The notes beneath the pieces were generated by a model. That model searched no databases and was not told where the DNA came from. It worked only from the letters and a program-made list of their open reading frames with translations. From positions 6,124,791-6,188,790 of the forward strand of contig OX638130.1 in the NCBI GenBank assembly GCA_951804985.1: a stretch of 64,000 nt of DNA. Direction: 5' to 3'. Origin of the DNA: Dryomyza anilis (taxonomy: Eukaryota; Arthropoda; Insecta; Diptera; Dryomyzidae). The translations under genes were made by a program, and so were the position numbers. This document shows, one piece after another, positions 39,201-46,019 of the stretch (within the stretch, counting starts at the first letter, position 1; each line of letters opens with the position of its first letter).

Positions 39201-42200
39201 GTACCGAATTACACAGCTCAACTAAAATATTCTTTTGTGCATTTCTAAAAACAAAAAGAATAAAACCTTTACCACTTAACACATATTTGTTAATTGTGAA
39301 ATATGCGCTTGATGTTAGTTTAAATTTTATGCTCAACTAGAACTTTGTTTTATTCTTTTATTTTATGTATTTAATAAATTTAACACCTATATTTAATTAC
39401 AATTTTAACGTATTTGTTTTCAATTTTATTGCAGGACTTCAATGAACAATGCCCGTATTCGTTATCGCCCGTCAGCACAAAATCACAAAAACTTTTGAGG
39501 TCACCGCGCAAAGCCACTAGAAAAATATCGAGAATACCTTTCAAGGTAAGTGTGAGACAGAAGCACTTGTTGCTCGGGTTTTTTTTATAACTTTATTATA
39601 AAGATTTTGCTATTTTTATGATATTTGTATAATGGTTTTACAAGTTTTATTGTTTTTACTTTATTTTGTTTTATTTCTATTAAGTTATTATAAAGATTTA
39701 TTATGTAGTTATTTATAGCTTTAATTTTGTATACTTTTCTTTTTCTATTTGATGTCTATTTATTTCTATTTTTTTAATATGAATAATTTCAATTTTTAGA
39801 CAATTGTTAAATTTAAAATTTATAGTTTCCTATTTTTATTAATTATTTTTTTATTAATTTTTTTAAATAGCACATTTTTTGTTTTATCATCTTTAATTTA
39901 AATTTCTTTTTAAATATTTTTATGTTGAGTTTTACTATTTGTATACAGAATTTTACAATTTTATTTAAAATAATGACTTTTACTATTTTTTCAATAAATT
40001 TCAATAATTTGTATTGAATTTTACCATCTTAATGTTGTATTTTAATATTTTTATATTGAGTTTTACATTTTTTTTATGGACTTACTAAATTTATATTAAA
40101 TTTCACTATTTTTTTTATTGAGTTTTACTATTTTTATATTAAATTTTAATAATTTATGTACTTATGTACTATTTTAATATTGAATTTTACTATTTTTATA
40201 TTAACATTTACTATTTGTATTTTTAATTTTGCTATTTTTATATTGAGTTTTATATTTTATTTTGAATTTTATACATTTTATATTTACAATTTTTTTATTG
40301 AATTTTAATAATTTTTGTACTGAGTGTACTATTTTAATATTGAATTTTACTATTTTTATATTAACATTTACTATTTGAATTTTTAATTTTGCTTTTTAAT
40401 ATTGAATTTTATATTTAGTCTATTGTATGTTATAAATTTTATATTGAGTATTATTTTTACTATAAAAATTAGTTATATTATATTTAACTAATTTTATATT
40501 TAATTTTTATATTAAGTTTTAAGTAATATTGAATTTTACTATTCTTTAGTTTTGCTATTTTAATGTTGAGTTTTAAAATTTTTGTATTGAATTTTACTCA
40601 TTTTATATTGAGTTTTACTATTTTTATATTGAATTTTACTATTTCTATATTGAGTTTTACTATTTTAATATTTAATTTTACAATTTTAATATTTAATTTT
40701 ATAATTTTTATATTGAGTTTTACTAATTTATATTTAGTTTTAGTATTTTTATATTGAATGTTACTTACTTATATTGAGTTTTAGTATTTTTATATTTAAT
40801 TTTACTATTTGTATATTAAGCTTACTATTTTAATAGTGAATTTTACAATTTTTATGTTGAGTTTTGCTGTTTTTTGTAATTTTACTATTTATACCCTACA
40901 CTAAGAGTGAAAGGGTATATTCAGTTTGGTACGCCGTTTGTAACACCCAGAAGGAAGCATCTCCGGTATGGAAAAGTATATATATTCTTGATCAGCATGA
41001 CCTCCTGAGTCGATTTAGCGATGTCCGTCTGTCCGTCTGTCTGTCTGTCTGTCCGTCTGTCTGTCTGTCCGTCCGTCTGTCTGTCTGTCTGTCTGTCTGT
41101 TGAAATCCTTAAGACTTTTAAAATTGAAGAGCTAGATAAATGAAACTTATAACTTAGATTACTAATATACCTACGCTGTATGTGCGAAAAAATTGGCGAG
41201 ATCGGTCCATTGTGACCTATGATCCGACCACTTATGTTCAAATACCTCATATAAAATGTACATATAAAGATCAATTTTTATGTATACGTGCTTAGGTAAA
41301 CTTTTTTGGTCAAATATATATTGATATGATGCTCAAATACATGATAATAATGTTTTCCGGCGAAAAGACTTGTGGTTCACAAAAAAAAAAATCGAAATTC
41401 GGTACACCTACCCATTTGTAAATATGGGTATCAAATGAATGGAAATTCTTCAGCGATTGAATGTTTGTAGTTATTTTCAGGATTCGTATACCCTGGTGAC
41501 CTATATATCACTTTGAATGGTAACCACACATATGTGTAGGGTATTTATAGTCGGCTTAGACCGACTATAATTTTGATAATCCTAACTATCATAATTACAC
41601 CTACTTTAAAATTTCCCATGTGATCTAACCTTCCCAACTGGTTTTATATTCAATTTATCTATTTTTGTTTTATAGATTCCTACATTTTTATTGAGTTTAA
41701 TTCTTTTTATATTGAGTTTTACTATATTTATGTTGTTGTTTTTTAAATTTGTATATTGAATTTGAGAATATATTTTTTTATTTAATTTATTTATTTGAAA
41801 TATTTAACACTTATTTGAGTATTACTATTTTTATATTGAATTTTTATTAGGTTTTATTAAGTTTTACTATTTTTTAAATTTATGTCAACTATTTTATGAG
41901 TTATAGGGGAATGATCCAGCTTTAAATGAAATTTCGATCGAATTTCTCTGAAATATTATAATAAAAACTTTTTAAATTCGATATCGCCATACAAAAATGT
42001 TCATTCAAACGCTTGCTTTTATTTGAAAAATTTGAATTTGTTTGATTTCTTTGGGAAAACTTTTTTTTGTATTGAGATAACGAATTGAAAATTGTTTTAT
42101 TACAAATTTTCATACAAAACCGTACAGATTTCGATCGATAGCTGTAATATTTTTGATAATTTCAATATTTTCTTTATTTATACCATTTTATACAAGCTTA

Positions 42201-44226
42201 TTTTACAATTTAACATATTTCATATTTCAAATTGCTGTTTTAAATATGTTCGCATTACTATAGTTTTATTTTAATTTTAATAATTACTATTATAATTTTA
42301 AATATTACATCGTTATATCTTAGTTTTACTATTTTTCATATTAAATACTTATTATACAACATAATTCATTATATTAATTTATTTATTTATCTGCTCTTCA
42401 TCTAGGTATTAGACGCACCCGAACTGCAAGATGATTTCTACTTGAATCTGGTCGATTGGTCATCACAAAATGTGCTCGCTGTCGGCTTAGGTAGTTGTGT
42501 TTACCTATGGAGCGCCTGCACGAGTCAAGTACGTATTAATTATGATTTTATTTATTTATTCTTTTTGCACAACTACCGTTTGCTCTGTTGGCAGAGAGAC
42601 GTCGTTTGTCTTTATTTTAATTTTTTATTTTTATAGTTTCTGTTTATTTATTTTATTTATATTTATTTTTTATATATTGAATTTTCTATTTAACACCTAT
42701 TTTAACTTTGCAATTTTTAATTATTTCGCCAGGTAACGCGTCTTTGTGACCTTAGCCCGGATGCAAATACCGTCACATCGGTGTCATGGAACGAGCGCGG
42801 AAATCTGGTGGCTGTTGGCACACATCACGGTTATGTTACGGTCTGGGATGTGGCGGCTAGCAAACAAGTAAGTGTTATTGGAACAAATATTAAATGATGA
42901 CATAGGGTTGGCACTTTAATTAGAGAGAATTATTTCGGTTTATAATAAATTAATTTTTAGCGAAAATTTTATTTTCAGTTAAAATCAAAGTTTTAGTTAA
43001 ATATTAAATGTTAAGTGATAAATTAAATTTATAGTGAAAAATTTAATTGAAGTAAAAAAATTAATTTTATATGAAAAATTGAATTTTTTTAATGAAAAAT
43101 TAAATTTAAGTAAAAATTGAATTTGAGTGAAAAATTGATTTTTTTTTTTAGTGAAAAATTGATTTTTTAGTGATAAATTGAATTTCGAGTGAAAAATTGA
43201 TTTTTCAGTGATTTCGAATGAAAATTTGATTTTTTAGTGAAAAATTTAATTTTGTGTGATAGTTTTAGTTTTTGTTGAAATTTGAATTTTTAGTGAAAAT
43301 TTGAATTTTTTGTAAAAAAAAATATTTTTAAGTTATTTTTGTAATTAAAAAAAACTCGACTCTAAAAATTTACTGCAACATTTATGTTGCTCAACATGTT
43401 GATAGCAACAATTGAGAAACATAACCCCTAAAAGCAGCACCTCGCATTATCATTGAATTATTTTCAAATTTCTATTGCATACTTTTAGCACTCAACTAAT
43501 TCAATTTTCCGCTTCTTTCTCTTCACCGAACAGATTAACAAACTGAACGGCCACTCGGCGCGCGTTGGCGCCCTCGCCTGGAACGGCGATGTACTCTCCA
43601 GCGGCTCACGCGATCGTCTGATCATACAGCGCGACACGCGTACGCCGGCACAACAGTCCGAACGTCGTCTTGCCGGTCATCGGCAGGAGGTTTGCGGCCT
43701 CAAATGGTCACCGGATAATCAGTATTTAGCCAGCGGTGGCAATGACAATCGTCTCTATGTTTGGAATCAACATTCCGTGCATCCCGTGCAATCGTACACC
43801 GAACATATGGCCGCTGTCAAAGCAATTGCATGGTCACCACATCATCATGGACTGCTGGCGAGCGGTGGCGGTACCGCCGATCGTTGTATACGTTTCTGGA
43901 ACACATTGACTGGACAGCCAATGCAGTGCGTTGACACCGGATCGCAGGTTTGCAATTTGGCATGGTCAAAACATTCATCGGAGCTGGTGTCGACGCACGG
44001 CTACTCACAGAATCAGATACTTGTCTGGAAGTATCCATCGCTGACGCAGGTGGCCAAACTGACGGGACACTCGTATCGTGTGCTCTATCTGGCGCTCAGT
44101 CCGGACGGTGAGGCGATTGTGACGGGCGCCGGCGATGAGACGCTGCGTTTCTGGAATGTGTTCAGCAAGGCGCGCAGCCAGAAGGAGAACAAATCTGTGC
44201 TTAATCTATTCACCAATATTAGATAA
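12102..44226 (+). CDS. fzr: Fizzy-related / Cdh1, APC/C co-activator (six coding exons, complete)
   Basis: Joining 12102-12223, 17794-18046, 39435-39545, 42406-42528, 42733-42867 and 43534-44226 gives 478 codons plus TAA. This is the length I recall for Drosophila Fzr, with near-identical sequence. The protein activates the anaphase-promoting complex in late mitosis and G1 and recruits substrates for ubiquitination; in flies it is needed for G1 arrest and the mitosis-to-endocycle switch. Visible features: C-box DRFIPCR (residues 35-41) for APC/C binding; KLLR (144-147); a seven-bladed WD40 propeller (about 178-470) for KEN/D-box binding; and a C-terminal Ile-Arg tail (477-478). Candidate CDK sites precede the propeller at S60-P, T109-P, S121-PTK, S136-P and S148-PRK, in line with inhibition of Cdh1 by CDK. 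All introns are GT-AG. Exons are far less AT-rich than the introns. The reading frame is intact. Confidence 0.97.
12395..12690 (+). repeat. Dispersed repeat, copy 1 of 3 (GGTATATTTTGG...ACAGACAGCTT type)
   Basis: It shares the ordered motifs ACACACAGATAAAT, CACGGCATATTTTGGAAA, AAACAGACAGCTT and AAAAAATGTTTCTAAAC with segments at about 49810-50040 and 61340-61570. Similarity is patchy, so copies are old. No terminal repeats or coding capacity were recognised. Confidence 0.6.
12752..13496 (-). mobile_element. mini-me/DINE-like element, copy 1 (GTCY core)
   Basis: It is nearly identical to the element at 40889-41648 but in the opposite orientation. It starts (on +) at TATAAAACCAGTTGGGAAG and ends at GTGTAGGGTATAAA. 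The tetranucleotide core is an (AGAC)n run at about 13299-13362, next to ATCGCTAAATCGACTC, the conserved block that in mini-me elements precedes the (GTCY) microsatellite. The class is known as non-coding, Helitron-related elements of Diptera; family assignment is from memory. An 88- and a 120-codon ORF here are low-complexity translations. Confidence 0.85.
13608..13945. mobile_element. Mariner-derived fold-back MITE, copy A
   Basis: A long palindrome. The left arm reads GGTTTTTCAATAAGAGCGC, then a second, internal copy of the same end (GGGTTTTTCAACAGGGACGC). Next comes about 110 bp leading to ATGATGGAAAGATATACG, which would be the start of a Tc1/mariner-type transposase. The right arm returns in reverse complement from about 13825 to GTAGCGTCC, its last bases degenerate. 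The left arm encodes only about 20 transposase codons, so the element is non-autonomous. Confidence 0.85.
15005..15470 (+). repeat. 18-bp minisatellite (CTATTTAAACCTTAAATT unit)
   Basis: About 24-25 head-to-tail units of CTATTTAAACCTTAAATT, with variants such as AAACTCTATTTAAACC. Degeneration is mild and random, so it is a moderately old array. It has no coding potential. Confidence 0.92.
16223..16554. mobile_element. Mariner-derived fold-back MITE, copy B (best preserved)
   Basis: Same structure as the copy at 13.6 kb, with a complete right end (GTAGCGTCCCTGTTGAAAAACCC). The left arm encodes [18 protein letters not shown] after the terminal sequence, which resembles the N-terminus of mariner-family (IS630-like) transposases. 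The palindrome then turns back after CCGAAATTCG. Both arms are therefore inverted copies of one transposon's 5' end. The 83- and 85-codon ORFs are just the two arms read through. Confidence 0.88.
16555..17793. other. Unique part of fzr intron 1
   Basis: No gene. There is a GC-rich patch at 16725-16800 (CGCACGTCGTTCGCATTTCGC) and another at 16975-17035. Otherwise AT-rich, with a long pyrimidine-rich run before the exon 2 acceptor. Confidence 0.5.
17794..18046 (+). CDS. fzr: fzr coding exon 2 (residues 41-125)
   Basis: Completes Arg41 and continues [15 protein letters not shown] through KYQSPTKQ. It carries CDK-type sites S60-P, T109-P and S121-PTK. The acceptor is TTTTGTCATTACAG|AGC and the donor ACAG|GTAAAT. 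The upstream ATG-initiated ORF from 17657 is intron sequence read through. Confidence 0.97.
18157..18760 (+). repeat. Two diverged units of an AT-rich repeat related to the 20.2-kb array
   Basis: Units starting near 18157 and 18485 share AGAACAGTTGGAAAAAAG-like starts, TTTTGATTGTTA, GTTTATCAATAGAT and AGTTTAGATC. The same order of motifs, with higher copy similarity, occurs in the array at 20240-21310. Confidence 0.6.
18818..19020. mobile_element. 203-bp MITE with TIR TACACCCAGAAA
   Basis: Perfect 12-bp terminal inverted repeats: TACACCCAGAAA at 18818-18829 and TTTCTGGGTGTA at 19009-19020. The interior has AATAGTATAGCAAAAATAAAT and TTTCATATAAACTCAATGG motifs. These recur at 34.15 kb and, inverted, at 63.18-63.29 kb. 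No open reading frame. Confidence 0.8.
20240..21310 (+). repeat. Tandem array of ~184-bp monomers
   Basis: Six units; AGAACAGATAAC-type starts fall near 20256, 20426, 20611, 20798, 20981 and 21165 (spacing mostly 183-187 bp). Each has GTTAGTTTAAACTATG, CTTTGTTATCATTAAAT and GAGTTTAGATTCTTAGGTT. Central units are most alike and the edges more diverged, as expected for unequal exchange. Confidence 0.88.
23692..23839. mobile_element. 148-bp MITE with ~40-bp inverted repeats
   Basis: The left arm GTTAGGGCGAGTTTACACG continues to ATAGAGAAAATAACTAGAG. The right arm is its reverse complement, ending in GTGTAAACTCGCACTAAC. A second fragment of the arm (TTTTCTCTATCGTGTA) follows immediately after the right end. 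No coding capacity. Confidence 0.82.
24035..24470 (-). repeat. Dispersed element with two internal minisatellites, copy 1
   Basis: It contains a ~15-bp array of CCCCGTAGAATTCTT units (24105-24205). Beside it is a second array of GTGTGGTGAGTTTTA units (24215-24335), followed by GGGAGGTGCCACTCCCC. In reverse complement the GTGAGTTTTA array and GGCACCTCCCAT block match the element at 50995-51475, which has them in the same relative order. An upstream GACCCATGCTTCGCTGTGG segment may belong to it. Confidence 0.65.
24720..24915 (-). mobile_element. tRNA-derived SINE, family 2, with target-site duplication
   Basis: On the minus strand the 5' head has AGAGGTAGCGCGCTGGAC (A box) and GTGTTCGAATCCC (B box), typical of a tRNA-derived Pol III promoter. 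After about 180 bp it ends in a 16-A tail (T run 24722-24737 on +). An 11-bp target-site duplication, GGAAAAATCAT, flanks it at 24709-24719 and 24916-24926, which fixes the insertion exactly. The family differs from the SINE at 3950 and 62482. Confidence 0.92.
26090..26740 (+). repeat. T-rich minisatellite (CGAGTATTTTTACTTTTT type)
   Basis: Degenerate units of about 20-40 bp built from TTTTTCGAGTATTTTT, AAGTATTTTTACTTTTT and TCGAGTGTTTCTCAAGTCT. The long hydrophobic ORFs over it (101 and 74 codons, Phe-rich) are translations of T runs. Confidence 0.8.
26751..27147. mobile_element. 397-bp TIR element, copy 1
   Basis: Ends are AACCCAGTATGCCAT and ATGGCAGACTGGGTAG, an imperfect inverted repeat. 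A 6-bp direct repeat TGTCTT lies immediately outside both ends (26745-26750 and 27148-27153). The interior is rich in ATCGAT/GATATCG motifs and is shared along its length with 29442-29844. I see no significant ORF, so it is likely non-autonomous. Superfamily unknown. Confidence 0.82.
27280..27570. promoter_or_regulatory. GC-rich island inside fzr intron 2
   Basis: About 290 bp of unique, CG-dinucleotide-containing sequence in otherwise ~80% AT DNA. It contains GGGGCGGGCGGGGGT (an Sp1/KLF-type GC box), CCGTCGTCATTCAGTCAGTCAC and GTCGTCGCCGCTGTC. No ORF of note. Enhancer or alternative promoter is inference. Confidence 0.4.
28430..29440 (+). repeat. ~21-bp minisatellite (AAATTCAATATGATTTGATTA), first part
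   Basis: About 45-50 units in head-to-tail order. Groups of three or four units recur as larger blocks (with TTGAAATTTAGTATGATTTG and AAAATCTAATATGATTTC), showing block duplication between about 28540 and 28900. Continues after the inserted TIR element. Confidence 0.9.
29442..29844. mobile_element. 403-bp TIR element, copy 2, inserted in a minisatellite
   Basis: Collinear with the copy at 26751-27147. Ends are TACCCAGTATGCCAT and ATGGCAGATTGGGTAG. The minisatellite unit GATTTGATT...TTCAATAT is interrupted exactly at its ends; only a 3-bp direct repeat (TTC) flanks it. The 125-codon minus-strand ORF spans the element but has no recognisable domain, and copy 1 does not keep it open. Confidence 0.85.
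29845..30065 (+). repeat. ~21-bp minisatellite, second part, decaying
   Basis: The same TTCAATATAATTTGATTTAAA-type units resume right of the inserted element and fade by about 30065. Confidence 0.75.
30719..31120. mobile_element. ~402-bp MITE with TA flanks (Tc1/mariner-like ends)
   Basis: The left end TGTATTCACAGTTC and the right end (reverse complement) CGTATTCACAGTTTC form inverted repeats. Each is next to TA, consistent with a TA target duplication. A related GTATTCACACC at 30670 may be a second, broken end. The interior is AT-rich and non-coding. Confidence 0.65.
34141..34920 (+). repeat. MITE fragment plus ~340-bp tandem duplication
   Basis: It begins with TTCACTCAGAAAAAG and an interior matching the 18.8-kb MITE. 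A block containing ATAGTATATTGTAGTATTTAATGG, GTTGACAGGGA, ACAAGTCGACAAT and CTCATGTTATTATCATTA occurs once at 34225-34555 and again at 34565-34905. Confidence 0.75.
36568..36711. mobile_element. ~144-bp fold-back MITE (TTTAAAGCACCTATCG ends)
   Basis: The outer arms TTGTTTGTTTTTAAAGCACC and, inverted, TTGTTTGCTTTTAAAGCACC continue inward through ATCG..GCATCA and TATTTAAAAATATTTTGCC, giving arms of about 60 bp. The 73-codon ORF across it is an artefact. Confidence 0.8.
37525..37885. repeat. Small palindromic repeat pair and three ~70-bp tandem units
   Basis: CTTTTTAAAAAGTA followed by CAAAGTACTTTGTACTT occurs twice at 37540-37610, each half self-complementary. At 37695-37880, three units share AATTCA(G/A)G(A/G)GTG(C/A)TGATTTTT and ATACTCAGTTTT. 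The same motif, often inverted, lies near 19035, 20200, 21510 and 24985, marking an old dispersed family. Confidence 0.65.
39435..39545 (+). CDS. fzr: fzr coding exon 3 (residues 126-162)
   Basis: [16 protein letters not shown] through KISRIPFK, 37 codons in phase 0. It carries KLLR (144-147) and the CDK-type S148-PRK. The acceptor is ATTGCAG and the donor AAG|GTAAGT. Confidence 0.97.
39700..40888 (+). repeat. ~20-bp minisatellite in intron 3 (TTTTACTATTTTTATATTGAG), left part
   Basis: Degenerate units of TTTTACTATTTTTATATTGAG/GAATTT. From about 39.9 kb they are clear enough to count roughly every 20-30 bp. Phe/Ile-rich ORFs come from the repeat. Confidence 0.8.
40889..41648 (+). mobile_element. 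mini-me/DINE-like element, copy 2, inserted in the intron 3 minisatellite
   Basis: It begins TTTATACCCTACACTAAGAG and ends CAACTGGTTTTATAT. The block GTCGATTTAGCGATGTCC precedes about 19 GTCY units (to about 41100). Minisatellite units (ATTGAGTTTTACTATA) resume at its right, so the element landed inside the array. High identity to the copy at 12752-13496, except in the tetranucleotide number, suggests recent activity. Confidence 0.9.
41649..42405 (+). other. Right part of fzr intron 3
   Basis: Minisatellite units continue to about 41880. The rest is AT-rich with no gene; it ends in a pyrimidine-rich acceptor CTGCTCTTCATCTAG. Confidence 0.7.
42406..42528 (+). CDS. fzr: fzr coding exon 4 (residues 163-203)
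   Basis: [19 protein letters not shown] through WSACTSQ; the start of the WD40 propeller. 41 codons, phase 0 at both ends. The donor is CAA|GTACGT. The exon begins with GTA right after AG, but the coding match fixes the boundary. Confidence 0.97.
42733..42867 (+). CDS. fzr: fzr coding exon 5 (residues 204-248)
   Basis: [19 protein letters not shown] through VWDVAASKQ, 45 codons, one propeller blade. It follows a short 204-bp intron; the donor is CAA|GTAAGT. Confidence 0.97.
42868..43533 (+). other. fzr: fzr intron 5 (666 bp) with a GTGAAAAATTGA minisatellite
   Basis: From about 42960 to 43330, units of TTTTTAGTGAAAAATTGAAT type (18-25 bp) repeat degenerately. The same kind of unit makes up the much larger array at 58.5-60.6 kb. 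Confidence 0.75.
43534..44226 (+). CDS. fzr: fzr coding exon 6 (residues 249-478 and stop)
   Basis: [16 protein letters not shown] through [10 protein letters not shown] and TAA; 230 residues. It holds the remaining WD40 blades (GH..WD-type pairs such as GHRQEV..LYVWN and GHSYRV..LRFWN) and the C-terminal IR tail. The region is GC-rich. An antisense ORF at 43817-44038 is a shadow. Confidence 0.98.
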   Translation: MNKLNGHSARVGALAWNGDVLSSGSRDRLIIQRDTRTPAQQSERRLAGHRQEVCGLKWSPDNQYLASGGNDNRLYVWNQHSVHPVQSYTEHMAAVKAIAWSPHHHGLLASGGGTADRCIRFWNTLTGQPMQCVDTGSQVCNLAWSKHSSELVSTHGYSQNQILVWKYPSLTQVAKLTGHSYRVLYLALSPDGEAIVTGAGDETLRFWNVFSKARSQKENKSVLNLFTNIR

Positions 44227-44680
44227 ATTATTTACCTAAATGTAGCAATTATTATTAATAGTAGTAGAAGTAGACATTAGCGTAGCTTAAAACCAACACA
44301 AAATAATTTGTAGATTTGTTGTGAATGAAGTCTGCAACTTAAATTGCAAATCTTAAAACACAACACAACCAAGCAACCTAAAAACCAAGCAACCACCTAC
44401 CAAACAATGAAACATTAAGTAAACGTATTTTTAGTTAGTTTATAAAAACCAAAAATGCAGCAACTAAATTCAATTAAAATAAGGCCAAATTTGAAGTTGT
44501 AATAATTATAAATTACATATTTAAAAAATAAAAAGAAAGCAGTAGCAATGGCAGCAAACAAAAAAATAAAACAAGGCAGCATTAAGTTAAAACGATTTAA
44601 AAACAAAACAAATAAAATTTGGGGTAATACAAATAATAAATTGTTGGAATTTTGTTACATTTGAAGTTTTATAATAAAGT
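44227..44680 (+). other. fzr: Likely fzr 3'UTR with several AATAAA signals
   Basis: AATAAA hexamers lie at 44527-44532, 44565-44570, 44611-44616 and 44635-44640. In such AT-rich DNA they are not decisive, so the poly(A) site is uncertain. CAACCTAAAAACCAAGCAACC-type sequence near 44370-44400 is non-repetitive. Confidence 0.45.
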
Positions 44681-45596
44681 TTATAAAATTTAAGTTTTTG
44701 AGTAATACTAAATTTTTAAAAAAATTAAATTTTTGGGTAAAATTAAAGACATTTTATAATAAAGATTAAAAAATTAAAGATTTTTTAATACTAAAAATTT
44801 GATCTCAATATGAATTTTTTTATTTTAAATATTCAGCACTATTCTAAAAAGAAATATTTTGTATTAAACGTTAATACAAAATATTTCCGAACGTAAACAT
44901 TCAGACGAAGTATTTTTCGATTAGGCTGAATTTTTTTTAAATTTCCAATTTTCAAAACGGACAATTTTAAAATTCCGACAGAGTATTTTGTTGCTTGATT
45001 GATTTGTCTGATTGGAAATTTTCTAAAATTTCCAATTTTCAAAAAATTTCAAAACTTCTAAATTTTAATAATTTGAAATTTAATATTCTAAATTTCCAAT
45101 TTTCATAAGGCATAATTTATAAATTGTGAAATTTAAAATTTTGTAAAATTTTTAATGTACAATTTTTAAATATTTGAAATTTATTCTAAATTTTGAATTT
45201 CTGCTAATTTTCAATTTATTCTGTATAATTCTGAATAAATAAATACGGTCACAAATTTTATTGGAGTAAATATAAAATTTTCATAAAAAACAATTTGTAT
45301 CAATTAAAAAAACATTCTCCAAAAAATAAAAAAAAAATTATAAAATGTGTGGGCCATTTTTTTTTATCAAAATGAACAGACTAAATTTTAAATAAATTTG
45401 TATAATTTAAGATTTTGTCAAAATTTAAATATTCAAAGTTTAATTTAATTTTCTAATTTTTAATTATCAAATTTTGGAAAATTTTTAGTTGAATATTTGA
45501 ATTTTACAAAAATAAAAAAAAAATCTATATAAATTATATATTTTACTTCATTGCAGTAGTTTACAAATTTGTTTTTATAAAATTTGTAAACTTCCT
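44680..45596. other. AT-rich intergenic DNA with degenerate AAATTTCCAATTTTC repeats
   Basis: Weak, irregular repetition of ATTTCCAATTTTCAAAA and TTTGAAATTTA at about 44935-45490. No gene. Confidence 0.5.
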
Positions 45597-45780
45597 AAAC
45601 TCGAATCACACGATTGAATAAACAGTCAACTTTTGAATCAATTTCCAAAACAATTTAAATATCAATCGTGTGGTAGCCTTATTTTCCATACAAAATTGGG
45701 CAATCATACGATTGATATTAAAATTATTTGAAAATTGATTCAAAAGTTGACTGTTTATTCAATCGTGTGATTCGAGCTTT
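45597..45780. mobile_element. 184-bp double-palindrome MITE, copy 1
   Basis: The outer arms (CTCGAATCACACGATTGAAT through AACTTTTGAATCAATTT) are near-perfect inverted repeats of about 50 bp. A second, inner inverted pair (AATATCAATCGTGTG / AATCATACGATTGATATT) lies within. Same length as the copy at 56952-57135. AAGCT..AGCTT ends lie next to TA, suggesting a TA-targeting element. Confidence 0.85.
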
Positions 45781-46019
45781 ATACAAAAAATTCATTTATA
45801 AATTTCAAAATATAAATTTCTAATATTAAAAAAATACGTTATTCAAGTGATAAAACAAATTTTGTAATAATTTTGATATTTTTTTTAATTTATACAATAA
45901 ATTTATAAAATTTGCATTTATTATTAAATATTTTAAAATTATTTAAATGTGTCGAAATTTGTGCAAAGAGTCAATTATAAAATTTTCAATTATTTTTCTA
46001 TTACTAACTACATTTGCCA

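Larger units (their letters stand above)
18047..39434 (+). other. fzr: fzr intron 2 (21,388 bp), repeat-laden
   Basis: A single GT-AG intron separates Gln125 from Asp126. I scanned it for nested genes and found none: its ORFs are low-complexity or lie in repeats. Repeats inside are listed separately. Stretches in which I see nothing specific are about 19020-20230, 21320-23690, 24930-26080, 27570-28420, 31125-34140, 34920-36560, 36715-37520 and 37890-39430. A GC-rich island at 27280-27570 is the best regulatory candidate. Confidence 0.9.

Noticed and set aside
43817..44038. 73-codon ORF antisense to fzr exon 6
   Set aside because: It is the complement of strongly conserved WD40 codons; its openness follows from their codon composition.
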